A stretch of DNA of 64,000 nucleotides from assembly GCA_030512295.1 (NCBI GenBank), contig JAULSR010000002.1, forward strand, positions 9,052,001 through 9,116,000. The letters are read 5' to 3'. Source of the stretch: Bombardia bombarda (lineage: Eukaryota; Ascomycota; Sordariomycetes; Sordariales; Lasiosphaeriaceae). The number at the start of each line of letters is the position of its first letter. Positions within the stretch are counted from its first letter, which is position 1. Of this stretch, positions 22,422 through 33,440 are shown piece by piece. The translations under genes and the position numbers were made by a program. The notes under the pieces were generated by a model. That model did no database searches. It was given only the letters and a program-made list of their open reading frames with translations, and was not told the DNA's origin.

Positions 22422-23408
22422 TTATTTCTTTTCTTCCTCCTTCCTTCTAACACTCCTCGATTTCTCTGCCGCACTCCTCTGAGCATTGTGTTCGGTGCAA
22501 CGTAGGGTTATGCAATTGCGTAAATTTAAACTCATAGCCCGGGGATTCTGGCACTCCAAGTTGTGTCTGCAGAGACCCGGTTCTTTCCTGTTTATCCTCT
22601 CCTGTCGCGTTCCGCTATTTCTTTGGGTTTGGTCCATAGGTGGAGGAATATTATCTGAGCTGTGAGGATCCGACCTAGGTGTTACATTCATACTGCCCTC
22701 GACATAATGACTCGACTGATACTGCGGTGACTGAAATATGGGGTTGGTGAAATGTTGGTATTCCTCTGTGGGCCCTAACGCCATCGGAGGAAGATTAGCT
22801 GAGTCACAGTACCCTGACACAACAAACGGTTCATTTGTGAACTCACCATAGCTCTCCTGAACATCTGGCGTCCGATAATAATTGGGACTACCGGAGCGAA
22901 CAGACTCTCCTTCGGCATCTCGATCTGTTAACTCGGAAGAGCTATGACGGTACTCTGTGTTGATGGCAACATCATTCCGAACATGACTTGCTTCTCCAGC
23001 CTGTTGATTTAGCTCGGCGGTAGAACGGCCTAAGACTGAGCCAGAATCATATTGCGGTTCGAATATCGCGTGAACTTCGCTGCTAGGCCACAAGCTCCTT
23101 GTAGAGAAATTATCCGTCTGGGTAGCGTACCCACGATCACGGGCCTGCGCTTCTTGATTTCCCTCAAATATGGCTGCAGGTTGTAGTGAGAACTGGTTTT
23201 CATTTGCCCACTCATGCTCTTTAGCCTCTTCATGTCTACTCCTGATAGCACTCTCTTTGTCGTATTGCCTGATCTTCTTTGACCGCCGACTTTGCGACGC
23301 AGGGGAGCCGGTGGAGGAGCTTGGGGAGCTGCTGCTGCCCTTTTGTCTCTTAGATTGTTTGGGTGTCTTTTGCTTCTGCGAGCCAGAAACTCGAGAGAGT
23401 GCCGACAT
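22422..23408 (-). CDS. Ser-rich protein with C-terminal Cys/His motif, unknown function
   Basis: Single exon, 328 residues. I start it at ATG 23408 (MSALSRVSGSQKQK). The frame is open ~540 bp further upstream, but that part is His/Thr/Ser/Tyr-rich and reads like an untranslated leader. Residues 10-50 are very basic and Ser-rich (KQSKRQKGSSSSPSSSTGSP), a possible nuclear localisation signal. The middle is disordered, rich in Ser, Glu, Gln and Asn. Near the C-terminus is a spaced set: LCRHNLEC, then NCITLRC followed by EHNAQRS, and a basic tail RSVRRKEEEKK. This Cys/His arrangement resembles half of the CxxC modules in the loci at 35.9-36.5 and 38.2 kb, so it may be a shortened member of the same family. 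No catalytic domain is seen. Confidence 0.65.
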   Translation of the reverse strand: MSALSRVSGSQKQKTPKQSKRQKGSSSSPSSSTGSPASQSRRSKKIRQYDKESAIRSRHEEAKEHEWANENQFSLQPAAIFEGNQEAQARDRGYATQTDNFSTRSLWPSSEVHAIFEPQYDSGSVLGRSTAELNQQAGEASHVRNDVAINTEYRHSSSELTDRDAEGESVRSGSPNYYRTPDVQESYGEFTNEPFVVSGYCDSANLPPMALGPTEEYQHFTNPIFQSPQYQSSHYVEGSMNVTPRSDPHSSDNIPPPMDQTQRNSGTRQERINRKEPGLCRHNLECQNPRAMSLNLRNCITLRCTEHNAQRSAAEKSRSVRRKEEEKK

Positions 23409-25280
23409 TTTCAGATTCAGTATTTCCGATGAAGCAACTGCTGGTGGAGAACAATTCGATGAATTGAAGTGTTCTGGGAATATGTAGTATTTTGTTGGAG
23501 GTTGAGAGTAGTTGGCTAAGGTGGTGTGTGTTATCCGAGAATGTTGCAGGAAGGGTGCAATTAACTGGGAGATATTCGTCTTGATCGTGCTAAGATGGCG
23601 CCGCGGTCGATAATGAACAGTGATATGATTGGATTGTTGGGAGTGGATTGGGAGTGGATTTAATATCGTTGAGGTGTGATAAATATGTGCAAAATAAAGG
23701 GTTTGACAACAAGTGGTAGTAAGGCCGCTGATGAGGATTTTTCTGATTGGCGTAGGGGCGGTATGAACGGCAGGCAATGAAATAGTAGAGAGTTGATGAA
23801 ATATAATAATAAGGTGAGAACCAGGCCGACGGTCGATGAGAAACAGTTCGGGTATAGCCACAAGCAGTGATAGGAATAGTGTCGATACAGTCCACAGCTG
23901 TTGGATTAGCGTTTTGTCTGGAGTAAGAGTATATGATATGATTTCTAACAATGAGTGACGATATATTAAATGGCGATGGTGTCAATGCTCAGCAGAAATA
24001 CTGTTGGTGATGACCGGTGATGGTGGTTTACTGAGAACAGAGATGGCTTGTACGGTGCAAACGGGAAAACTGGAGCACCTGGGTAGTACCGTCTGTAATG
24101 TAGTCGGATGAGCTTGATGAGGTGGTTTTTTTTATCGGTAAAGTGGCCAGTTCGACGAGAGAGAATGAAAGCCTCGAACTATGAGGGCGAAATGAGTTGA
24201 ATTGTGGAAGAGAAACTTTTGGGTCAAAAGCCTGGTCTTTATTTGTTGATTTTACATCGTGCTAAAACTACACTTTCAAATATTCTTGTTCCTTTTGCAA
24301 TGTCTGTGTATAGTATTGGCAGAAAAGATGACTGATTATGTTTGTTGTGATTTAGTATTTGCCCTATGTCCAAAACCGTGTTCTATTTTAATTGGTACGT
24401 GACATATCCACTGGATCTCAGTAAACAACTTTTGTGACTTCTGCAAAATTCAAGCGTAAGAGATCTCTCGAATGATGGTTTGTTTGTTTGTTTGTATGCA
24501 CGATAGGACTTTGATTGTTTGCTCGGGCTACTTTGAGTACTAATGGCATCGCTCCTCTTATAGCTTTGGTCTACTTCAACATATCAATCTTGGTAATACC
24601 TGGCAATTCATATTGAGAGTCAAATATATTAGGTACTTCTAACGAACCTTTCGTTCGAGGATCCTTATCGACTTTCTCCTGAGTGGTCTCAGCTCGATCG
24701 ACGATATCGACGATATTGTAAACAACTGGTTGCATGAAGTTGTCAGGGTTCCCCCACACCTAAACGCAGTACCACACTAAAAACAACAACAAACGAAAAC
24801 TGTAAACTTGTATGTACTTAGAATAATATATATGTACCCGTATTTGTATCCCACCCGATTCCCAACACCCAATAACCGCGATGATAAGTCTCAATGTTGT
24901 TTTTACCGTTCCTGACACAAACCCGTGTCTCCATCTAATGGTATCATGTTGTATGGACTATGGACCGGGTGCATCCTTGCCCAAGCAGTCTCGCCAGCCC
25001 AATCTTTATATGCCAAGCCAAAGCGTATGCCAGCTAGAGATTAAATCTTGTTGCGCACACAAAAACATGCGCACCCACCCACCCGTCTGTTTCTGCCTTA
25101 TCCTCGGCAGCAGCGGGTGGTGGTGCAATGCAGCGCGTAAACATACACACAAAACAGCCGGGCCATTCCCATCAATGGCCGCACCCATGATTGAAGTTTG
25201 CCCCCGGTATCCAGATATTATGGCCCCTTTTATTCCTAAACACAAAGCGCGTCGTGCATGACTCCGTCAAACCAGCCAGT
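23409..25280. other. AT-rich stretch upstream of the Ser-rich gene
   Basis: 23409-23990 probably holds the long 5' leader of the minus-strand gene. The rest has short frames only. One 62-codon minus-strand frame (24571-24759, containing VYNIVDIVDRAETTQEKVDK) looks protein-like and could be a 3' exon or a relic; a candidate intron (GTACAT..TTTAG) ends just before it at about 24760. I cannot find a convincing start. Confidence 0.35.
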
Positions 25281-26986
25281 TCAAGGCGGAGGCTGACTTC
25301 TATCGGTCCTGCAATTCTCGCCAGGCCGCAATAACGTCCCGTTTCCATTCATGTGGTGTGTTGCGTACCCCTTTTCGGCGAACCCATTCCTCCCCTCGTC
25401 CTCCTCATCGTCAAACACCTTCTTCTCCAGCCACATCGTCGCCTTGGCGCAGGCAGTGTCAATCCATCTCATCCACGCCCATGCTGCTAGGTACGTGACC
25501 GCCGTGAAGACCACGATGCCCACCATCTTGTGGCGCCGCGACTTGGGAATGATCCACTGCTGTTCCTGCTGCGAGCCGTCCTCGTTCTTACCCGCCGGCT
25601 CCCATGGCTCGCCGCTGATGCCGTAGACGATCCACATGCCGACGGTGCGGAGAATGGTGCCGTGCACGAGGTATACGGCGAAAGAGTGGTGTCCCAGCCA
25701 CAACAGGATGCGGTGCGAGAGCAGCTTCTGGAGGCTGTGGGACAGGAAGACGGAGACGGCGAGACATTGGATGAAGAATGCCGAGGCACGACGGCCGGGA
25801 TTAGCGCCTTTGGGAACCAAGATGCTGCCTCTCGAATCGTCTCCGGCGGGGTTGATCAAGAAGTTGTGCAGGCTGAGCGACCAGTCGGTCCAGTCTTCGT
25901 GCTCGTGCGGGTAGGACCCGATATAGCCGCCTACCAAGAGGAGAATCGGGGCAACGACATAGGTAAGAATCTTTTGATGAGCGGTGATGAAGGTTTGAGT
26001 CGGACGGTGCTGCGAGAGCTCGGCAAGGAGGGTGCCGAGGGATAACATCGCGCCAAATGTTTCTGTTCGTGATTCGTCAGTAAAGTAAAAGTCAACCTCG
26101 AGCGATCAGCCAGCACCGCCGCCGCAGCCCCCAGCCAATGATTCGCCAAAGACAAAAAAAGGAGAAAAAACACCACTCACCCGTCAAGTTCTCAACATTC
26201 ATCCACCAATACGTCATCAACAGCACATGCACCAATATCCGATACTTGAACCTCATGCCAATCGTCGCCGCCAGCACAATATACACCTGAAACGCCCCCG
26301 CCAGCAGCGGCCGCATCGCCCACTGGTGCCGGTCATAGATATTCTCCGTGTTCGTCCACGTCGTCAGCAGCGACGTGAACAGGCGGTCCACATTCTCCCT
26401 GAACGGCACCGGGTCGGGCGCGTCGAAGCGCACCCAGAAGCTGTCGCAGTGGTTCGCCGCCCTGTACGCGCCCATGCACGACAACACAAAGCTGAACAGC
26501 GTCGCGACCACGGCCGGCAGCACGAGGCGCGGCGGCCGGCGGAAGGCGCTGCGCGCCACCGACTTGAGCGAGCCCGGCACGTTCCCTTGCTGGTACGCGA
26601 GCCTGAGCGGCTTGTAGGCGCAGACGAAGCCGGTCAGGAACGCGAAGACGGGCACGCCGATGCGGCCTTGGTAGGGGATGCGCAGGAAGGGGAGCTGCAG
26701 CAGCCTCGGGGCCACGCCGTTCTTATCGCTGGGCCAGAAGAGCCAAAAGTCCCATGCGCGGGCGACGTGTGTGGAGATGACGAGGGCGGATGTGATGCCT
26801 CGGAGGCCCTGTTTTGGTGGAGGGGGAATTGGTTAGTAGAAGAGATGCAGGAAAGGATCGTGCTGTTTCGTTTCGAGGGTGGACGGATGTCTTGGTGGTG
26901 TTGGTGGTGGGTGGGTGGATGCAGGATGGATTGCGACTCACTTCAACCCATTTGATGTTCCTCTGGCTCTGTTTGGTGGTGCTCAT
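25281..26986 (-). CDS. Acyltransferase 3 family membrane protein, second copy
   Basis: Three exons on the minus strand: 26986-26942, 26808-26181 and 26062-25281, giving 484 residues. The introns are 133 and 118 nt with GTGAGT donors and CAG acceptors. The first join rebuilds the family signature (KWVE/GLRGITSALVISTH), and the second, in phase 1, reads VENLTE/TFGAMLSLG. GLRG and the following His are at ~16-30. The segment RIGVPVFAFLTGFVCAYKPL and the late HHSFAVYLVHGTILRTVG match acyltransferase-3 proteins, and about ten helices are present. The C-terminal ~60 residues are a charged cytosolic tail (EKKVFDDEEDEGRN). It should acylate an unknown sugar or lipid at a membrane. It differs from the copy at 11086-12573 in having introns and a shorter N-terminus, so the two are not a recent duplication. 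Confidence 0.9.
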
Positions 26987-28490
26987 CGTGTCGAGTGCGT
27001 CGTACCACGGTGGGTGCGAGGTTTCGAACCGAAAGCCAGAGCCAGATCAGATTCCCCCAAATAGAAAGTACCTAACTAACTATGTAAAGGAAGAAAGATT
27101 GGCGGATTTAAAAAGAAGAAAGGTCCAAAGGTAGGTTATTCGTAGGAAACGTTCGATGTGAGTAGCGAGTGAGGTATTGGAAGGCAAGGATGAATCCGTG
27201 CAGGTCCAAGGTCAAAGCGGACCAGGGTCGAAGGAGGGGGATTCTACTGCCGTACGGGCATCGAGGTGGTGGTTGCAAGGGCTGTGTCGGTCCTTTGTTC
27301 CAAACGACGTGAAGGGACACCAAAGGGGTGGTGCAGGTTGTGCTCGGTGAATGTAGACAGTGAAGCCGTTGAAGCCGTTCGGGTCTGCCTTTTGCATTGG
27401 AGTTGGGCAACCTGAGCTCTGGGCCGTGGCTGCAGGTGGGTGCAGGTGGTGACGACGTCTTTTCGAGGTACCTACCTTAGGTCGGGGTAGTACAGGAAGG
27501 AACGCAGGTGACACATTGGAAAGGGAAAGTGAATAAAGGAAAATGGAAGGCAATAATAAAACTCGGTTCCAGTCCCGGCGGCACATGGCAGCTTTTTCTG
27601 ACCAGACGGGAGCCAGAGAGGCCTGGAAGGAAGGAAGCTTCATATCCATCCCTTTGCTCTTGGAGCCATTTCAGGCTTTGGGAGGGGCCCACGGCGCCTT
27701 CCCATGCTGAATGCATTTCCTAGGCGAGGTTGGCCAATCTGCGCCAGAACAGCGACGTATGGCCGCCAAGACCCCCAGTGTCGCTGTGGTAGCAACCGGG
27801 CGACATGGGGTACCCCATGTGCGGGTTTGTGAGAAGCGGATTGGCCTCTTGTGTTCAATTCGAGCCAAATCACTTTTCGCTCCCTGTCAAGCTTGCCTTT
27901 CCTGACCTCATGAGAAACCAATTCACCCAATCGTTGCATTAATTCTGTTGCGTTTTTTTTATTTTTTTATATTTCTTCTTCTGTTCCCGACTGCTAGCAC
28001 ATGGAAGCAAACACAAGTCCTCGTGGCAGGGACGGGAGGCTGTAGAAATGGCTGTCGGAAGGAACGCCCTCCACTCGTGCAGTCTTAATTTTTCAGTCTT
28101 GATTTTTCCTGGTGGCCCTCCCTCCCCCAACTTCAGGTCTCCTCCGGGGTTGGACTTGCCAAGACGGGGTGGCTTGGCCTAGTGGGACAATTCAGCCGAT
28201 CCCACCTCTCGCATCGTACGCCAAGCCCCTACTCTGCGGCAACCCTGCATTGGTCGGAACCTTAAGGAGGACGCGGCGGGCACTGCAATCGCACTCCCGA
28301 AAGACAGCTGGCAGCACGCTGGACTGTTTTTACCTAGGACACTTTTAAATCATCATGATGGCCATGGCACGCCCCTACTTTGCGCTTTGGCTTTTCAGAA
28401 TTCACGTGCAAAAGCGCAGTTTCATCCATCATGAAGAATCCATGTCCGGGTCGAAGCAGCGCAACGACAGGCGGACGGGACCCAGGCAAG

Positions 28491-28517
28491 ATGATGATGA
28501 TGATGATGATGATGATG
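28491..28517. repeat. (ATG)9 trinucleotide repeat
   Basis: Nine perfect ATG units in non-coding DNA. Confidence 0.95.
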
Positions 28518-29712
28518 TTGCATGTATGTTTGTTTGCTCGAAATAGATTGCGCTGCATTTTGCTCACCGCAGAGGGCAGCAAATCAAGGCAACAAAGGTC
28601 TTGGCGAGGTGCCGCTTTTGCCGCGACGTGGCCCTCCAGAGCAAAACATGCAGTAATAAAAATGGAGCCCTTCTTGCCTTCTGTTCGAAAGGGTAGATTT
28701 GCAGGAAGACACTGCGTCATCCGAGCCATGTCGAGACTCGAAACACGGTTGGCCTCTTCGTGCTCAATAGGGTAGGTGCGCAATCTGCTGCTTCCAGAAG
28801 CGCCATGCTAGTTTCGAGGCTCATGTTGTCGCTTGCCCGCGCTTGCAACATCGTTGACCGCGACCAACCGGGCTTGGGTAATGGCCAATGGCTGCCACTG
28901 TCGTGCCATCGTGCCGCCTACCCTGTGGCAAAGGCGAGCTAGGCTCCCCTAGATTCGCTAAGGTTCCCCAGATTCGAGTGCACATGAAGCTGACGCGTCG
29001 TCTCATTTGCTTCGTGTCAGGGGAACTTTGTTTTTAGCAATCGTTATTCAATTTTCTCCCCGAACTCCCCGGCCTTGGAATCTTGGATAGCTGGACTTGA
29101 GGAGATTATAACTGGAACCTGGCCTCTGCCCCTTGATTCACCGCTGCCGATGTCGCAACTCTTTTCTTCTATTGATCCACCACCTCATCTTTTCCGGTTG
29201 ATCTTTTTCTTGCATCCGGCTTGTGGACACCGCTCAGGGAACTCAAGGGGCAGGGTTACCGCGATGGCCATGTCTCATTGTTAGCGCCGGAGAAGGTTTC
29301 CGGCGTAAAATAGCCCATCTTCTTAACAGATAATACGAGATAAGAGACTGGGCGGTACTTCTCTTACCCCCAATTCAATCCCGCTGTTTTTTATTGACAG
29401 GTCCCTGCCGGATCTTCAACTTCACTGTCCTTGTTCCCAGACATGAAACTCGGGTGCTCGCTTGTCTGGGTTTGTCTCTCGACGACAGGAGGGCCAGCCT
29501 GTCCCACGTCCGCTGCAGCAAGACTGTCGTGTACTTTGTAAGATCAGCTGTCGCATTCCTGTAGAGCTTCTTCGCATTATAAGTTCTCCATTTGTCTAAA
29601 CCTTGGCCATGATTTTTTGGGGATTCGACAAGTCAGTGGGGGGCTCTCTTGGCATGGCAATGACGTTGCCATCAATTATTCTGACATGACTGACTCTCCG
29701 GAAAGACAGATC

Positions 29713-29733
29713 TTTTTTTTTTTTTTTTTTTTT
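29713..29733 (-). repeat. Poly(T) run of 21 bases (poly(A) on the minus strand)
   Basis: Twenty-one uninterrupted T residues in the gene-poor stretch, flanked by the similar words GACAGATC and GACAAGAT. Confidence 0.9.
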
Positions 29734-31704
29734 GACAAGATTAGGGACGGATAATAGCCGGGCCAGTACTGGCTCATTTTGCAGCACCCGTTGAGAGTTG
29801 AGACCCCTTTCAATCACGGGCCGCTCCTTTTCGCAGGGCTGAAACTGGCAATCCTCGTTCACGTTCCTTGAGTCTTCAATGACGACATTTCGATTTCAAC
29901 TCGTTTGAAGGCAAGAGTGTGCAAACAGTCTCAAGACTGCAAGTTTTGACGACGCGCTTTTCTTGATGAGTGCATCTGTACTACGACCCATAATTCACGG
30001 CATATTTTGCCGCACTTGTTCAATCAGTGCACTTCTGCTTTTAACTTGTTGATTTGTCTCACTAGACTAGCTTAACATGTGCCTCTCAGCTGCAGGGCAG
30101 GTATATGTATCAACGATAAACACACTACCTACCTAGCAAAACAGTTGAGTACCGAGAATGCTGCACACGTGTGTACTATGCCGCTTCCTGTTGGCGGGAT
30201 GCTACTCGACCCCTGTTTGCAAGCGCTAGCCTGTTTTTCCATTTCAGACGGGATAAAGAAAGATGCTTGTTTCTCCAACAATGTCAGAGGACATCAACTC
30301 TTTGTGTCAAGGAGAGATCAAACAGGAATAAAGATATGCGCAATGGATGCTTGTCTTCGTCTGATTTTTGTAGTTGAGTACACCTTGCCTCGAAGGCCTA
30401 AGCTTGCGTGGGTGAGTGATAATGAAAACGTTGATCTTGATTGGGCCAGTTGTACTAAGTGGTGGCCTAAGATAAAAGACTACCCTCATACTCAATATTG
30501 AACAGGAGTAGAACAATATTTGATATTGAATTGGTAGTGTTCAATAATGGAAACAGTAGTCCATGTTTCATGTTGCCTTTATTCAACACCCTAGGATAGT
30601 TGGTAGGCCCCAATTTTTGATGGCGGTTTTAAGGACGCGCGGCCATCCAGACATCAGCCTACATCGGCTCCAGGAATGTGCTAGTTGAGGTTTAGTATTA
30701 GGGGAGGGTGGTGATACAAAGAATTGACGTAAACCTACGACCCAAACTGCTTAATAAGTTCATTGTGGTAAAAAGGGGGCAATTTGATGCTGATTTTATG
30801 GTGCCATTTTCGAGTGTTTGATTATACTAGCTGCTGTAGAGCATGTCTCCAGTGATAAAATAGGGGCGGGGTTAGCTGAGAGCCATCGGAGCAAAAAAAC
30901 TTTAAGAAGAGATGGAGTTGAGAACCCCTACATAAAAGTGTTTCAAGAGTTGGCCTCAAAGTCAGTGAATCGATTCATGGGGTTTAATTGTCCAGTCTTT
31001 AAAACTAGGTTGATCATCAAGCTCTTCGCGCCCATTTGATTTTCTCGTAGAAAGGGTGAGCTTAACACAGCTGATAGTTTTGGTAGGTAACGAAATTGAT
31101 ATAAATGAACTTCAGCATCACCATCCTGTCTATATATCACCAGGTCGGCGGCTGTGCAAACTAAAGAGACCTCCGAGTTTGACATGTTGAAGGTCAAACC
31201 AATATTTAGGGTGATTAGGCCTAGAACTTTACCTTAAGTTCATAAATATAAAACCAAAACTGACTTCGGATCTCGGAAAGAGATATAAGTCCCAGATTTC
31301 ATCGAGTGCCGAAATGGATTATCTGACTGTGCCGCAGTGGTGGGAATGAATAGTAGTAGGATACCCAATTACCCAACTGCCGAGAACAATCGCGTATGTA
31401 TATACTATAAGATGTGAGGTTTATATCATAAAGCCCTCTGCAGTTGCACATTTTCCGGAGGGGCTAGAACACATAATTGCCGCCTTATTATCTGGTTGCC
31501 GCTGCCAAGCAAGCCGAACAGTACTTTACAAGGCAAAGACGATTTCCGCGCATAGTGATCTCGAGGGTAATTGGACAATTGCGGGAAGAGTTGTTTAGGA
31601 AACGTTGACTGCATGCTTCACTACAGTCAGCACCTTGACAGCGGCAAATGTTCTAACATTCACGATTTTAAGATGCAATCATTTTAGGCAGTGATTACCG
31701 AGTT

Positions 31705-31710
31705 TATATA
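31705..31710 (+). promoter_or_regulatory. TATA-like box of the DUF1996 gene
   Basis: TATATA in the context GTTTATATACC, about 100 bp upstream of ATG 31810, followed by a C/T-rich leader. The spacing suits a fungal core promoter. Confidence 0.45.
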
Positions 31711-31809
31711 CCATCGCATCTTTCTAACTGAGCGAACAGTAGCTTTCCAGCCATTCGAGTTTCTCAGCTCTACCCTCTCACTACCATATTTGCTGATAAT
31801 ACTAGTAAT

Positions 31810-33036
31810 ATGAAGCTGAAGACCGTCTCTCTCACGGCCGCTCTGGCTGGGCACTCCCATGCCGCGCTTCGATTCGGATGCTCGACGCTGAGCGTTCAGC
31901 GACTCGACCCTCTCGTCCAGCCGGGTAGCGTGCCTTCAGCCCATGTGCACCAGATTGTGGGAGGAAACGCCTTTAACGCCACCATGAACCCAGCCATCGA
32001 TATTGGCGAGACGGCAGATTGCACGACATGCTTCTTCGCTGAGGACTTTTCCAATTACTGGACTGCCCTGCTGTACTTCAGACACCGAAACGGCACATAC
32101 AAGCGAGTTCCACAGTATCCGAATGCGGTCGGCCACGACGGCCAGGTTGGGGGCATGACCATCTACTACACTCAGGAGTCGTTTACTTCCAACGCCCAAA
32201 AGGTCACGGCGTTCAGGCCCGTAGGTTTCTCAACAGAAAGCCAGCCTGGTATGAAGGTCTAATCGCTGACAACATCCCCAGGGCTTCCGCATGACCGTCG
32301 GCAACGCAGCAACCACCATCAAAAACGGAACTCAGCAGCAGTTCGGCCTCCGCTACACCTGCCTCCAAGACGTTCTGACCAGATGGCCCGAGTCGCCCGA
32401 TTTCCCCGCCCAGCCATGCCCAGGAGGCATCATGGCCATCCACCACTTCCCTGCGTAAGCACATCAACCGCCCACACACAACAACCAGCCTCCTTTACTA
32501 ACACAACCGGGCAGCTGCTGGGACGGCAAAAACCTCGACTCCCCCGACCACCAATCCCACATGTACAACACCGCCAAAGCGGGTTTCCAGACCGCCGGTC
32601 CATGTCCGGCCTCGCACCCGGTGCGCGTGCCCCAGCTGGCCTACGAGACCATGTGGAACACGACCGAGTTCAACGACCCCGATCTCTGGCCCGAGGACGG
32701 GTCGCAGCCCTTTGTGTGGAGCACGGGCGACGACATCGGCTACACGACGCACGGCGACTACGTGTTTGGCTGGAAGGGCGACTCGCTGCAGAGGGCCATG
32801 GACTCGGACTGCTTCTTCCGCGCGTGCGGCCATAATAAGGGCGGCCCGTTGAAGATGCAGGGAGCCGACGGGCAGAATCGGTGCAAGGTGCAGAGCACTG
32901 TGGTGGAGAATATTGGGACTAATGAATGTAAGTGTGAAACGATGGATAATAGGGGTCGATTTTGAACGAATCTTGATTGCTAATGGACATACGTCTAGGG
33001 CTTGCGGAGCTTCCTGGAAAGGCAATGAAGAAGTGA
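31810..33036 (+). CDS. Secreted DUF1996 domain protein
   Basis: Four exons: 31810-32220, 32282-32454, 32515-32927 and 32999-33036, giving 344 residues. Introns are 61, 60 and 71 nt with good signals (GTAGGT..GCTGAC..CAG; GTAAGC..TACTAAC..CAG; GTAAGT..TAG), and each join restores family sequence (TAFRP/GFRM; FPA/CWDGK; TNEW/LAELPG). A signal peptide covers ~1-18 (ending GHSHA). The mature start LRFGC, the DPLVQPGSVPSAHVHQIVGG block, CWDGKNLDSPDHQSHM and the ending WLAELPG are diagnostic of DUF1996. The family is extracellular and frequent in ascomycetes and basidiomycetes, and its biochemical role is unknown. There is no WSC domain or anchor here. It is of ordinary length for the short form of the family. 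Confidence 0.93.
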
Positions 33037-33440
33037 GCTGATCTGGACACCCAGTATTCGATTGGGGAGGGCCGAGGCGATGGAGGGGGAGCCTTTGTAT
33101 GGAACCTTTGTATGGAACTGGCCCTCACTAGCCAAGCAGAGTAGATCTCATATTTTTCGTGAGCCTCAAGACGTAAATCGCGATAGAGTGACCAGTTTTT
33201 CACCCCCGCCAGACCCCCGTCCGTCCGTTCCATGCTGTCACTCTCCACGAATGTGTCTAGTACTCAGCTATATACCTAGATAGTATAAGGCTCGAAATCC
33301 AGGTATTTTGCTGGGGTGACAACCGGCCAAACAGGCGTGTGACCCAAAGTCCGAGCTAGGTAATTCAAAAAGCAATGTAGTAACTTCCATCTCATCGACA
33401 TGCACACCCATCTACGTGCTTCCCAACCTATCTCAACTAC
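33037..33440. other. Short convergent spacer
   Basis: A 404-bp stretch between the stop of the DUF1996 gene (+) and the stop of the F-box gene (-). It contains only a small direct repeat of CCTTTGTATGGAA near 33090. No gene is seen. Confidence 0.5.

Larger units (their letters stand above)
26987..31809. other. 4.8-kb gene-poor stretch
   Basis: No open frame resembles a known protein. 27.0-29.6 kb is of mixed composition; from about 29.9 kb the DNA becomes AT-richer with many stops on both strands. It holds an ATG trinucleotide repeat (28491-28517) and a poly(T) run (29713-29733). The last ~150 bp contain the DUF1996 gene promoter. A decayed transposon is possible, but I cannot show terminal repeats or a transposase. 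Confidence 0.5.

Noticed and set aside
26227..26955. 242-codon plus-strand frame opposite acyltransferase exon 2
   Set aside because: Arg/His/Glu-rich antisense shadow. The minus strand holds the acyltransferase signature and proper splice sites.
27000..27060. TTCGAACC-like words suggesting a tRNA T-loop
   Set aside because: No matching acceptor, D or anticodon stems could be laid out around them.
30818..31197. Possible transposase remnant in the AT-rich block
   Set aside because: The translated fragments show no DDE or helix-turn-helix motif, and no inverted repeats were visible nearby.
32221..32281. Alternative donors GTATGA and GTCTAA for DUF1996 intron 1
   Set aside because: GTATGA leaves the wrong phase and GTCTAA gives a 25-nt intron. 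GTAGGT at 32221 gives a 61-nt intron, a CTGAC branch site and the family sequence AFRPGFRM.
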